Assembly: GCF_004168205.1 (NCBI RefSeq)
Contig: NZ_RCYB01000012.1
Span: 1 to 44,130 of the forward strand
Source of the DNA: Catenibacterium sp. co_0103
GTDB lineage: Bacteria; Bacillota_I; Bacilli_A; Erysipelotrichales; Coprobacillaceae
Reading direction: 5' to 3'
DNA: 44,130 bases
The position numbers were made by a program, and so were the translations under genes. The notes beneath the pieces were generated by a model, which had not been told where the DNA came from, made no database searches, and worked only from the letters and a program-made list of their open reading frames with translations. Shown here in pieces: positions 7,639 to 15,967 of the stretch. How positions within the stretch are numbered: the first letter of the stretch is position 1; each line of letters opens with the position of its first letter.

Positions 7639-8321
7639 CTTAATTTTTCTAATCCCATGATAAAGAAACTGATGATTAATAACAAGCTTGATACCCAGAT
7701 AACATGAATAGATTTTCCTTGGGAAAATAAACCACCAAATCCTGCACCAAGTCCAAAAAAGAAAATAATTCCATAATAATAGAATGCACGTCTAAGAGAT
7801 GCTTTATTATGTGTTTCTGTATAGTCAGCTAAAGCACTTGTTCCATTACGAATATTTCCAATACACATTGTAGATGCATAAGAATAACCACTTACTTTTC
7901 TAAATGTCTGTACTTGTAGCGCACAAGAGAATGAGACAAGAATAGTCGCTAAGCTATCTAAATGATGGGGAATAAGTCCAACAAAGAATAGAATCACTAT
8001 TTCTAATACAAGTATACCCTGTCTCCAATGCATCTTTTGGGCATATTTAAAGCGAGAATGCACAATGTCCGCAATAAATATTCCTAATGCAAAGGCGATT
8101 AAAGGTAACAAATACTTTAAGGCAATCATCCATTCTCCACTCATGATATGATTACTTAATAATACGACGTTACCTGTCTGGGCATTAGAATAAACACCAC
8201 CACGTGCAAAATAAGTATAAGCATCCTGAAAGCCACCAGACATGGCAAGGAAGATACTATTTATAAAAGCTTCAGACATCTGTCTTTCACGTAAAAACCA
8301 TTGAATAAGTTTGTCTTTCAT
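7632..8321 (-). CDS. YoaK-like DUF1275 membrane protein
   Basis: A 229-residue protein with about six hydrophobic segments. The segment GGFQDAYTYFARGGVYSNAQTG near residue 30 (given as landmark residues GGFQDAYTY and NAQTGN) is diagnostic of DUF1275/YoaK, and the later RNGTSALADY loop supports it. Function of the family is not established; a transport role has been suggested because of its membrane topology. Its promoter abuts that of the divergent LysR gene, a classic arrangement in which the regulator controls its neighbour. Start ATG 8321 is preceded by CGGAG. Confidence 0.85.
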   Translation of the reverse strand: MKDKLIQWFLRERQMSEAFINSIFLAMSGGFQDAYTYFARGGVYSNAQTGNVVLLSNHIMSGEWMIALKYLLPLIAFALGIFIADIVHSRFKYAQKMHWRQGILVLEIVILFFVGLIPHHLDSLATILVSFSCALQVQTFRKVSGYSYASTMCIGNIRNGTSALADYTETHNKASLRRAFYYYGIIFFFGLGAGFGGLFSQGKSIHVIWVSSLLLIISFFIMGLEKLRE

Positions 8322-8353
8322 AACATACTCCGTTGTAAATTTAAATCAAATGC

Positions 8354-8382
8354 ATTATACTGAATGAACAGAAATATGTAAA
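8354..8382 (-). promoter_or_regulatory. Promoter of the YoaK-like gene
   Basis: On the minus strand TTTACA (8382-8377) and TATAAT (8359-8354) are 17 bp apart. Confidence 0.7.
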
Positions 8383-8390
8383 AAGTATTT

Positions 8391-8419
8391 TTGATATACT
8401 GATGATATGATTATTATAT
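8391..8419 (+). promoter_or_regulatory. Promoter of the LysR regulator gene
   Basis: TTGATA (8391-8396) and TTATAT (8414-8419) are 17 bp apart. Only eight bases separate its -35 box from the -35 box of the divergent gene, so one bound LysR tetramer could affect both. Confidence 0.6.
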
Positions 8420-8431
8420 GGGAGGAAACTT

Positions 8432-9316
8432 ATGGCAAACTATGATTATTACAGAATATTCTACTATGTAGCACAATACCAGAGCTTCACAAAGGCAGCA
8501 GAGATGTTAAGAAACAACCAGCCTAATATCACCCGTTATATCAATAACTTAGAAAGTGAACTAGGCTGTAAACTTTTTATTCGTTCTAATAGAGGTGTTA
8601 AATTAACACCTGAGGGAGAAAACTTATTTGAACATGTTGCCATTGCTCAGGAACATTTAAGACTTGGAGAAAGTGAACTACAGAAAGAAAAAGAATTAAA
8701 TAGTGGTTTAATTACTTTAGGTGTCAGTGAGAATGCATTACGTATATTCCTTCTTGATCATCTAGAACGTTTCCATGAACAATACCCACATGTTCGCCTG
8801 CGTATCACTAACCATACTACACCAGAAGCATTAGAATCATTAAGAAATGATTTATGTGACTTTTCTGTTGTTACAACACCAATAGACTTACCACATTTAT
8901 TACAGGTCTTGGTACTCGATCATTTTGAAGATATTCTCATTTGTGGGAAGAAGTATAAGGAACTCTCATTAAAACGTCATTCTTTAGATGAATTCAAAGA
9001 CACACCTTTTATATCTCTTACAAGTCAGACAGGAACAAGAAACTTCTATAATCAATATTTTTTAGACAATGGTGTTTCTTTCCATCCTGATATTGAAGTC
9101 TCTACTACAGATCAGATTATCCCTCTTATTATTCATAATTTAGGTATAGCATTCTATCCTAGAAAGCTAGCCCAGCCATACTTAGATAAAGGAGAAGTCT
9201 ATGAAATCCCGTTGATTCAATCATTACCACATCGTAAGGTTTGCTTAGTGAAGGATCCTAATAAATCACAAAGCATTGCCTCTAGTAAATTGATTGAATC
9301 ACTTATACATCGTTAA
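8432..9316 (+). CDS. LysR-family transcriptional regulator
   Basis: A 294-residue regulator of standard LysR length. The N-terminal winged helix-turn-helix covers residues ~1-65, with FTKAAEMLRNNQPNITRYIN as the recognition region and LTPEGENLFEH at its end. A periplasmic-binding-like effector domain follows from ~90 to 294. It starts at ATG 8432 behind GGGAGGAAA. The shared promoter region with the divergent YoaK-like gene suggests it regulates that gene and itself. The effector is unknown. The prepilin peptidase gene follows only 11 bp downstream and may be co-transcribed, an odd pairing that probably has no functional meaning. Confidence 0.92.
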   Translation: MANYDYYRIFYYVAQYQSFTKAAEMLRNNQPNITRYINNLESELGCKLFIRSNRGVKLTPEGENLFEHVAIAQEHLRLGESELQKEKELNSGLITLGVSENALRIFLLDHLERFHEQYPHVRLRITNHTTPEALESLRNDLCDFSVVTTPIDLPHLLQVLVLDHFEDILICGKKYKELSLKRHSLDEFKDTPFISLTSQTGTRNFYNQYFLDNGVSFHPDIEVSTTDQIIPLIIHNLGIAFYPRKLAQPYLDKGEVYEIPLIQSLPHRKVCLVKDPNKSQSIASSKLIESLIHR

Positions 9317-9327
9317 GGAGAAAAATT

Positions 9328-10011
9328 ATGCCGCTGCTTATATTTATGATAGGTGCTTGTTTTGGCAGTTTTATATCTTGTATGTCACATCGTTATATGA
9401 CTCATGAATCAATACTTGGAAGAAGTCATTGTGATTATTGTGGACATACATTACATGTATTAGATTTAATTCCAGTCTTATCTTATATATTACTTAAAGG
9501 GCAATGTCGTTATTGTCGTCATAAACTCAATAAGAGTCTGCTTGTTCATGAACTAATAGCAGGCTTTTTATTTGTCTTATTTTATATTCATGATGGATTA
9601 AGTATTCTTTATTTATCTCATATCGCATCTCTTACATGCTTTTATATTATCTCTATTATAGACTTACATCTCTATGAAATACCTGATATATATCTTCTTA
9701 TTAGTTTATTATCTAGCTTTAAGATTATATATCTCAAAGAATCTCTTCTATTTGTATTGTTTCTTATACTATTTGTTTATCTTTTTTATAAGATAACTGG
9801 AAAAGAAGGACTTGGTGGGGGAGATGTTAAGATGTTAGGTGTCTGCAGTCTTTCTTTAGGTATTTATCAAACGTTAAGTATCTTATCTATTGCTTGTTTC
9901 TTAGGAATCATCTTCTCTTTTATAAACCAAAAGAAGATGATTCCTTTTGGTCCTTTTATTGCACTTGGATGGTTAACTATATCTTTATTTGACAGTTTCT
10001 TCATCCTGTAA
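9328..10011 (+). CDS. comC: Prepilin peptidase (type IV leader peptidase, ComC/PilD type)
   Basis: A 227-residue membrane aspartic protease of family A24. The cytoplasmic loop after the first helix has two CxxC pairs (CDYC near residue 36 and CRYC near 61) as in bifunctional PilD types. The two catalytic aspartates lie in IIDLHLYEIPD (~residue 111) and GLGGGDVKM (~165). It cleaves and in some species N-methylates type IV pilin-like proteins such as the ComG pseudopilins of DNA uptake. No pilin or comG genes are in this window, so its substrates must be encoded elsewhere. Start ATG 9328 is preceded by AAGGAG. Confidence 0.9.
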   Translation: MPLLIFMIGACFGSFISCMSHRYMTHESILGRSHCDYCGHTLHVLDLIPVLSYILLKGQCRYCRHKLNKSLLVHELIAGFLFVLFYIHDGLSILYLSHIASLTCFYIISIIDLHLYEIPDIYLLISLLSSFKIIYLKESLLFVLFLILFVYLFYKITGKEGLGGGDVKMLGVCSLSLGIYQTLSILSIACFLGIIFSFINQKKMIPFGPFIALGWLTISLFDSFFIL

Positions 10012-10039
10012 TACTATTTTTGTCATAGGAGGTGTTCTT

Positions 10040-11350
10040 ATGGCGTCACTTTTTGAAGAAACCTTTAATGAACCTCTTCCATCAAGACTAAGACCTGATA
10101 ATCTAGATGAATTTGTTGGGCAGACTCATCTAGTAGGAAAAGGAAAAATACTTAGAAGACTTATAGAAACAGATTCTATTTCTTCAATGATCTTCTGGGG
10201 ACCACCAGGAGTAGGTAAAACAACACTCGCAAGAATAATTGCTTCTCATACACATTCTTCTTTTATTGATTTCTCAGCTGTGACTAGTGGTATTAAAGAA
10301 ATAAGAGAAGTGATGAAACAGGCAGAAAATAATCGTGTCTTTGGTGAAAAGACAATTCTATTTGTGGATGAAATACATCGTTTCAATAAATCCCAGCAGG
10401 ATGCTTTTTTGCCTTTTGTAGAAAAAGGAAGCATTATACTTATAGGTGCGACAACTGAAAACCCATCATTTGAAATCAATGGAGCTCTTTTATCACGTTG
10501 TAAGGTATTTGTCCTCAATGCACTTGAAGAAGAGGATATTGTTTCATTACTCAAACATGCCATTTCTAGTCCAAAGGGATTTGGAAATTTAAATATTGAT
10601 ATATCTGATGATTGTTTACACCTTATTGCATCTTTTAGTAATGGTGATGCAAGAAATGCGTTATCTACTTTAGAAATGGTTATTAATAATAGCGATGAGA
10701 AGGATGGCATCATCCATGTTACTAAGACCATCATTGAACAATGTACACAAAAGAAATCTCTTTTATATGATAAAAAGGGTGAGGAACATTATAATCTCAT
10801 TAGTGCTTTACATAAATCTATGCGTAATTCAGATCCAGATGCAGCTATATATTGGCTTGCTAGAATGTTGGAGGCAGGAGAAGATCCTCTTTATGTCGCA
10901 AGAAGAGTGATTCGTTTTGCGAGTGAAGATATTGGTTTAGCAGATCCCCGTGCCTTATCTATTGCGAATGATGCCTATACAAGCTGTCATTATATTGGTA
11001 TGCCTGAATGTTCAGTCATATTAACACAGGCTGTTGTTTATATGTCCATGGCACCTAAATCTAATGCCTTATATATGGCTTATGAAACAGCTAAAAAAGA
11101 TGCCTTAAAAGAATTATCTGAACCTGTGCCATTAGTTATTCGTAATGCGCCTACAAAACTTATGAAGGAACTACATTATGGTGATGGCTATCAATATGCT
11201 CATGATACTAAAGAGAAGATTACGAATATGCAATGTTTACTTGATTCATTAAAAGACAGGGAATACTATCTTCCAGGCACTCAAGGTGCAGAGAAACAAT
11301 ATAAGAATAGATTAAATGAAATCAAGAAATGGAGAAAAGAAAATCAATGA
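10040..11350 (+). CDS. rarA: Replication-associated recombination protein RarA (MgsA)
   Basis: A 436-residue AAA+ ATPase. Walker A is GPPGVGKTT (~residues 54-62), Walker B is ILFVDEIHRF, and sensor 1 lies in GATTENPSFEIN, followed by SRC with the arginine finger. The C-terminal half carries the MgsA/RarA tetramerisation region (ARRVIRFASEDIGLADPRAL). RarA acts at stalled replication forks together with recombination proteins. I start it at ATG 10040 behind a perfect AGGAGG; an in-frame upstream start at 9989 would overlap the prepilin peptidase gene. The stop overlaps the ATG of the NUDIX gene. Confidence 0.95.
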   Translation: MASLFEETFNEPLPSRLRPDNLDEFVGQTHLVGKGKILRRLIETDSISSMIFWGPPGVGKTTLARIIASHTHSSFIDFSAVTSGIKEIREVMKQAENNRVFGEKTILFVDEIHRFNKSQQDAFLPFVEKGSIILIGATTENPSFEINGALLSRCKVFVLNALEEEDIVSLLKHAISSPKGFGNLNIDISDDCLHLIASFSNGDARNALSTLEMVINNSDEKDGIIHVTKTIIEQCTQKKSLLYDKKGEEHYNLISALHKSMRNSDPDAAIYWLARMLEAGEDPLYVARRVIRFASEDIGLADPRALSIANDAYTSCHYIGMPECSVILTQAVVYMSMAPKSNALYMAYETAKKDALKELSEPVPLVIRNAPTKLMKELHYGDGYQYAHDTKEKITNMQCLLDSLKDREYYLPGTQGAEKQYKNRLNEIKKWRKENQ

Positions 11351-11853
11351 GTTATTGTGTAAAATGTGGTCATGAACTAATTGAAAAAGAAAATGGAATA
11401 GATGGGATGGTACCTTATTGTCCAAACTGTCATGAATTTAGATTTCCAATGTTTAATAGTGCAGTCAGTGCTTTGGTACTTAATCCCAAAAAAGATAAAA
11501 TCCTTCTCATCCAACAATATGGACATAAAGATAATATCTTAATAGCTGGATATGTCACAAAAGGAGAAAATGCGAAGCAGGCTCTTTTTAGAGAAGTCAA
11601 AGAAGAAACAGGTCTTACTATTTCTTCCTATGAATTCAATGACAATGAATACTATGCTCGTACTAATACATATATTAATAACTATATCGTTGTTGTAGAA
11701 GATGAATCATTCCACTGCAATGAAGAAGTAGATTATGCAAAATGGTATGATTTAAAAGATGCAATGAATATCATTAAGCCTGATTCTTTAGCACAGGAAT
11801 TACTGAGAAGATATCTCTATAAGAGAGAACACAATCTTGTTTTCACAAGATAA
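11347..11853 (+). CDS. NUDIX hydrolase with N-terminal zinc ribbon
   Basis: A 168-residue protein. Residues 3-30 hold two CxxC pairs (CVKC and CPNC), a zinc ribbon like that of NudC NADH pyrophosphatases. The NUDIX box follows in the middle, with G-x5-E-x7-REVKEETGL as seen in GYVTKGE...REVKEETGL. It hydrolyses a nucleoside diphosphate linked to another group; NAD(H) or a capped RNA are possible substrates, but the SQPWPFPxS motif of true NudC is not apparent. I use ATG 11347, which overlaps the rarA stop (ATGA) and has GGAG upstream, over an ATG at 11329 lacking a binding site. Translation is coupled to rarA. Confidence 0.85.
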   Translation: MSYCVKCGHELIEKENGIDGMVPYCPNCHEFRFPMFNSAVSALVLNPKKDKILLIQQYGHKDNILIAGYVTKGENAKQALFREVKEETGLTISSYEFNDNEYYARTNTYINNYIVVVEDESFHCNEEVDYAKWYDLKDAMNIIKPDSLAQELLRRYLYKREHNLVFTR

Positions 11854-11854
11854 A

Positions 11855-11879
11855 AGACGACTATTTGAAGTAGTCGTCT
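11855..11879 (-). terminator. Terminator of the DUF3298 gene
   Basis: Arms AGACGACTA and TAGTCGTCT enclose a seven-base loop and overlap the minus-strand stop codon. A short T-tract follows on the minus strand. It may also help end plus-strand transcription from the NUDIX gene. Confidence 0.75.
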
Positions 11880-12550
11880 AGTAAGTCATTTTTAATTGTG
11901 AATGTAGGGTTTCCCATATAACCGGGAGCTACTTCAAATTGATCAAAGCAGATGACAAGTTCGCCTTGTTTATTAATATAGTAGCTTTGATTCTTCGAAA
12001 TACCTTTAAAACGAGGATTATCATTCTTTTGACACCAATATACTTTATTGGTGTCTTTTTTCATTTCTGCTTTCATTTGTATAAGTATCTCTTTAGAAAT
12101 CACTTTTTTATAGTCACTATTCTTAAAATAAGCAGAAAGAGGGATACTCTTTCCTGTGGATTTGTTGATTGTATAATAAACGTTCTTTGTGTAACTATCT
12201 GCATGTGCTTTATTTAGCTCTAATTTAAGAGTAAATAACTGGTCTGTATTATAGACAATCTCATGATTAATAGAATAGTAACTTCCGCTTTTTTCCTCTT
12301 TTGAAATAAAATTCTTAATGGTAGATGCCATCTTATGATTCACTACATCAAGCGCTTCCTGTTTATTATTATCTGCAGTTGTAATCCATGGGACATGGGA
12401 CTTATTGACATCTACAGTAAATAGGTTAGACAGAGTGAGTCTATTTGGTGTATTGGTATCTTTATTGAGTTGATGATTGATCAGTATAAGTATAGCTACA
12501 AGGACAATAAAAGAAAGTCCTATCTTTTTCCAAAATGTTAGTTTATGCAT
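11861..12550 (-). CDS. Membrane-anchored DUF3298 (RsiV-like) domain protein
   Basis: A 229-residue protein with a single N-terminal membrane segment (~residues 9-26) and no cleavage or lipobox cysteine, leaving the rest outside the cell. The C-terminal part contains FDQFEVAPGYMGNPTFTI, the signature of DUF3298, the domain that in the Bacillus anti-sigma factor RsiV binds lysozyme. This protein lacks a cytoplasmic anti-sigma domain, since only a few residues precede the membrane segment, and no sigma factor gene is adjacent. Start ATG 12550 has AGGTGA upstream and a TATAAT at 12573-12568. Function is unknown; extracellular ligand binding at the cell wall is a reasonable guess. Confidence 0.75.
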   Translation of the reverse strand: MHKLTFWKKIGLSFIVLVAILILINHQLNKDTNTPNRLTLSNLFTVDVNKSHVPWITTADNNKQEALDVVNHKMASTIKNFISKEEKSGSYYSINHEIVYNTDQLFTLKLELNKAHADSYTKNVYYTINKSTGKSIPLSAYFKNSDYKKVISKEILIQMKAEMKKDTNKVYWCQKNDNPRFKGISKNQSYYINKQGELVICFDQFEVAPGYMGNPTFTIKNDLLDDYFK

Positions 12551-12576
12551 AGTATCACCTAACTCACATTATACAC

Positions 12577-12601
12577 AAAAAAACTGTTCTTGCGAACAGT
12601 T
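12577..12601 (-). terminator. Terminator of the ppk-pfk operon
   Basis: On the minus strand AACTGTTC and GAACAGTT close a GCAA tetraloop and run straight into a T-tract. The DUF3298 gene follows 27 bp later with its own -10 box, so it is largely separate from the operon. Confidence 0.88.
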
Positions 12602-13668
12602 TACTCACCAAATGAGATACCAACAAGCTTTGCGCTTTGTACGATTTCTCCTTCAGTATCTACATATTTTAATTTTCCTGCAGTAGCTTCTAATGGAATA
12701 TGTGTAACATGATTTCCTTGTAATACAACATATTCACCATAATGTTTCTTGATGATGAGTCTTGCACCTTCAACGCCAAAACGTGTAGAGATTTCACGAT
12801 CATAACTATTAGGATTACCACCACGCTGTGCATGACCAATACATGATACACGAATCTCGGCATCAATTTCCTGACTTAATTCATCAGCTACTTCATAAGC
12901 TACAGAACGACCATTTCTTGCAAGTGCTTTTGCTTTATAGTCTTTTCTTTTCATTAGTGCATCTGCTTCAGAAATAGCCCCTTCAGCACAGGCAATAATT
13001 GCATAGTTCTTTTCGTTCTTTAATGTTTCTTTAACCTTTTTCGCAACAACTTTAATATCATATGGAATCTCAGGTAAGAGGATAACATCAGCGCCTGCTG
13101 CAATACCGGCAGATAAACAGATATGTCCTACCTTATGACCCATAACTTCAATCACAAAGACACGGCTATGACTTGCGGCTGTTGTCTTGATTTCATCTAA
13201 GTAACGTGTCGCAATGGCTGTGGCAGAAGAATAACCAAATGTATAATCTGTACCCCAGGCATCATTATCAATAGTCTTAGGTAATGCAATTACATTTAGT
13301 CCTTCCTGTGATAACATATTAGCACTTTTAATAGAACCATTACCACCAAGTACAACTAAGCAGTCCAATTCAAGTTTCTTATAAGTATTCTTCATCGCTT
13401 TGACTTTATCAAAACCATTTTCAATAATACGCATACGTTTGAAAGGACATCTTGAATTTCCAAGAATTGAACCACCTACGTTTAAAATATCATAAAAATC
13501 TTTAGGCTTCATTTTTTTGTATTTTTCATACATTAATCCTTTATAACCATCAATAAAGCCTATGATTTCAACATCTTTCACATTTCTATAAAGAGTTAAT
13601 GCCAACCCACGCATAGTTGCATTAAGGGCTTGACAGTCTCCTCCGCTTGTTAAAATACCAACGCGCAT
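12601..13668 (-). CDS. pfkA: 6-phosphofructokinase, group III type
   Basis: A 355-residue phosphofructokinase that phosphorylates fructose 6-phosphate in glycolysis. Visible landmarks are the N-terminal GGDCQALNA, the nucleotide-site GGNGS (~residue 109), the catalytic PKTIDND, and the MGHKVGH segment. In the family, Gly after GGD/N favours ATP while Asp there favours pyrophosphate; Lys in PKTIDND is typical of pyrophosphate enzymes and of the mixed group III. The Gly/Lys combination here matches ATP-using group III enzymes. The Asp that usually precedes that Gly and binds Mg2+ is Asn here, and the MGR arginine is His. It follows ppk by 12 bp with GGGAGG in the gap, so they are one operon. 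Confidence 0.9.
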   Translation of the reverse strand: MRVGILTSGGDCQALNATMRGLALTLYRNVKDVEIIGFIDGYKGLMYEKYKKMKPKDFYDILNVGGSILGNSRCPFKRMRIIENGFDKVKAMKNTYKKLELDCLVVLGGNGSIKSANMLSQEGLNVIALPKTIDNDAWGTDYTFGYSSATAIATRYLDEIKTTAASHSRVFVIEVMGHKVGHICLSAGIAAGADVILLPEIPYDIKVVAKKVKETLKNEKNYAIIACAEGAISEADALMKRKDYKAKALARNGRSVAYEVADELSQEIDAEIRVSCIGHAQRGGNPNSYDREISTRFGVEGARLIIKKHYGEYVVLQGNHVTHIPLEATAGKLKYVDTEGEIVQSAKLVGISFGE

Positions 13669-13680
13669 ATTATACCTCCC

Positions 13681-15717
13681 TTATACTTTTTTCTTAAAGA
13701 AGTATTCCTGACTATTGATCTTCTCTTGTTTATTCTTTACACGTTTATATGTACCATCATTTAATAAACATGATGCTTTCACATTATCATGAAGCATAAT
13801 ATCAAACATATTAAGAATAGTCTTCTTAATACGAGGATTATGAATTGGTGCACCCACTTCTACACGTCTTTCTAAGTTACGTGTCATTAAGTCTGCAGAA
13901 GAAATATAGACATCTGGATCCTTGTCACCAAAGATATAAATACGAGAATGTTCCAAATAACGTCCAACAATAGATATAACTTGAATATTTTCTGTATAAC
14001 CCTTAATACCAGGAATAATACAACAGATACCTCTTACGATTAATTGAATCTTAACACCAGCCTGACTTGCTTCTACAAGCTTTTCAATCATTTTCTTACT
14101 TGTCACTGCATTACATTTAAATCCTACATAAGCAGGTTTACCAGCCTTTGCAAGTTTAATTTGTTCATCAATCTTTTCAAAGATTCTTGAAATCATACAA
14201 TGTGGTGCAACTAATAATATATTCGCATTATGATCTGTTTCACCTAAACATAAATGAGTAAAGAGTTCATTGGCTTCTTCACCAAAAGCATGTTTTGAAC
14301 TCATTAAACAGAAATCTGTATAAAGTTTAGAAGTCTTTTCGTTATAGTTGCCAGTACCAATCTGAGTCAAATACTTGATACCTTCATCCGTACGATAAGT
14401 GACAAGACATAATTTAGAGTGTACTTTTAATTCACTTAAACCATAAATAACATGACATCCAGCACTCTCTAACTGTTTAGACCAGGCAATATTGTTTTCT
14501 TCATCAAAACGTGCACGAAGTTCTACTAGGACTGTCACATCCTTACCATTTTCTGCAGCACGAATTAAACTTTTAACAACCTTAGAATTCTTAGCCACAC
14601 GATAAAGAGTCATCTTAATACTGATTACCTGTGGATCACGACTTGCTTCATCTAAGAATCTTAAGAATGGTGCCATAGATTCAAATGGATAAGAAAGTAA
14701 TATATCATGCTTTAATACCTGTTTAATCATTGGTACAGTATTTTCTACAAGAGGTGAATTACGTGCTTCAAGTCTCTTATAGAATAGTTCTGGATGACGT
14801 GATTTTAAATAATCCTGTAAAGTAAATACAAATGAGAACTCTAATGGACTCTCTACTTCAAAGACCTGACCACTAGAAAGATCTAAGAAATGTTTCAACA
14901 TATCTACTTCAATCTCTTCTAGACCTGGAGACATCTCCATTCTTAAAGGTGCAAGTTTTCTTCTTTGTTTAATAAGAGTTTCCATCATTTCACGATAATC
15001 TTCATGTTCCTGTAAAGAATAATCATCCTCTTCAATATCAGCACTTCTTATAATACGAATTATAGAAGCATTCTTTACTGTTTGTCCATGAAAAATCATA
15101 GGAAGATTTTTTTTCACAATTTCTTCTGCCAAAATAAATTTACCAGGCTTACTAGGTAAGGCAATTAATCTTTCATCAAAAGCAGCAGAGCATGAAACAA
15201 TACCCAGCTTTCTCTTACCCTTTTTACTTTCTAATTGTGTCACAATATAGAGTTCACCATTATTAAGGAAAGGGAATGGCTGTCTTTTAGAAACAACCTG
15301 TGGTGATACAAGTGGAAGCATTTCCTGAGTGAAATAATGTTCGAGAAATTTTTTATCTTCTTTATCTTTAATATCATCATAACCTACAATCTCTGCACCA
15401 TATTCTTTCATCTTTTCAAGATTTGATGCATAGATCTTATCTCTCTTCTTATATAAATATTTCACCTTTCTTTCACAGGCTTTAATCTGTTCAGATGATG
15501 TCATATTTGTCTTATTTTCTTTTAAAGCAGGATAAAACAAGGCCTGATCAAATAAGAATCCCATACGTACTCTAAAGAATTCATCTAGGTTCGTTTGAAA
15601 AATTGAAATAAAAGTCAGACGCTCACCTAACGGCACGTTTTCATCTCTGGCCTGCATAAGAACACGGTCATTAAACTTTAACCAAGATAATTCTCGGTTA
15701 TCTTTATATATATTCAT
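13681..15717 (-). CDS. ppk1: Polyphosphate kinase 1
   Basis: A 678-residue enzyme of the usual PPK1 length, which reversibly polymerises the terminal phosphate of ATP into polyphosphate. The N-terminal RELSWLKFNDRVL, the LDEFFRVRM motif, the VHSKLCLV histidine (phosphorylated residue in the first PLD-like domain), IGTGNYNEKTSKLYTDF and LEHSRIYIFG (second active-site His) are all present. I start at ATG 15717, because the ATG at 15732 overlaps the GGGAGG ribosome binding site that serves 15717. It is the first gene of a two-gene operon with phosphofructokinase. Two TATAAT-like boxes lie upstream (minus strand, about 15748-15743 and 15769-15764). Confidence 0.95.
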   Translation of the reverse strand: MNIYKDNRELSWLKFNDRVLMQARDENVPLGERLTFISIFQTNLDEFFRVRMGFLFDQALFYPALKENKTNMTSSEQIKACERKVKYLYKKRDKIYASNLEKMKEYGAEIVGYDDIKDKEDKKFLEHYFTQEMLPLVSPQVVSKRQPFPFLNNGELYIVTQLESKKGKRKLGIVSCSAAFDERLIALPSKPGKFILAEEIVKKNLPMIFHGQTVKNASIIRIIRSADIEEDDYSLQEHEDYREMMETLIKQRRKLAPLRMEMSPGLEEIEVDMLKHFLDLSSGQVFEVESPLEFSFVFTLQDYLKSRHPELFYKRLEARNSPLVENTVPMIKQVLKHDILLSYPFESMAPFLRFLDEASRDPQVISIKMTLYRVAKNSKVVKSLIRAAENGKDVTVLVELRARFDEENNIAWSKQLESAGCHVIYGLSELKVHSKLCLVTYRTDEGIKYLTQIGTGNYNEKTSKLYTDFCLMSSKHAFGEEANELFTHLCLGETDHNANILLVAPHCMISRIFEKIDEQIKLAKAGKPAYVGFKCNAVTSKKMIEKLVEASQAGVKIQLIVRGICCIIPGIKGYTENIQVISIVGRYLEHSRIYIFGDKDPDVYISSADLMTRNLERRVEVGAPIHNPRIKKTILNMFDIMLHDNVKASCLLNDGTYKRVKNKQEKINSQEYFFKKKV

Positions 15718-15823
15718 AATTAATCCTCCCATCTATATACTCATTATAGCGTTAATTCTAGCATTATACTAATAATAGTGGGATTTAGTTTAAATAAAAT
15801 TTCTGTAAAGATAGTGTAAAATT

Positions 15824-15895
15824 TGTTCATTTCATATATTTTGTAAGAATATAAAGCTATTTTTGGACATTTTCCTAAAAATGTCTAAATGAACA
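15824..15895. repeat. Nested inverted repeats upstream of the radical SAM gene
   Basis: An inner hairpin with arms GACATTTT (15866-15873) and AAAATGTC (15878-15885) sits inside an outer pair, TGTTCATTT (15824-15832) and AAATGAACA (15887-15895). Both lie upstream of the promoter at 15909, so they are not part of the transcript and more likely form an operator. The rest of the 250 bp between ppk1 and this gene is A/T-rich with no coding potential that I can see. Confidence 0.55.
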
Positions 15896-15908
15896 TTGGT
15901 CAGTTTTA

Positions 15909-15936
15909 TTGACTTTTATCAGTAACATTCTAAAAT
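15909..15936 (+). promoter_or_regulatory. Promoter of the radical SAM gene
   Basis: TTGACT (15909-15914) and TAAAAT (15931-15936) are 16 bp apart. Transcription near 15943 leaves room for the AGAGAGGAT site before ATG 15968 and excludes the in-frame ATG at 15935. Confidence 0.75.
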
Positions 15937-15967
15937 GAGGATTAGTGAAAGAGAGAGGATGTTGATT

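Noticed and set aside
10246..10734. A 162-codon minus-strand open frame inside rarA
   Set aside because: It lies entirely opposite the conserved AAA+ domain and has no family resemblance or start signal.
13668..13681. Phosphofructokinase as a strictly pyrophosphate-dependent enzyme
   Set aside because: The Gly in GGNGS, where pyrophosphate enzymes have Asp, argues for ATP despite the Lys in PKTIDND.
15824..15908. Possible riboswitch before the radical SAM gene
   Set aside because: The hairpins lie upstream of the predicted transcription start and match no riboswitch core I know.
15935..15967. Upstream in-frame start for the radical SAM protein
   Set aside because: The ATG overlaps the -10 box at 15931-15936 and would not be on the transcript; no ribosome binding site precedes it.
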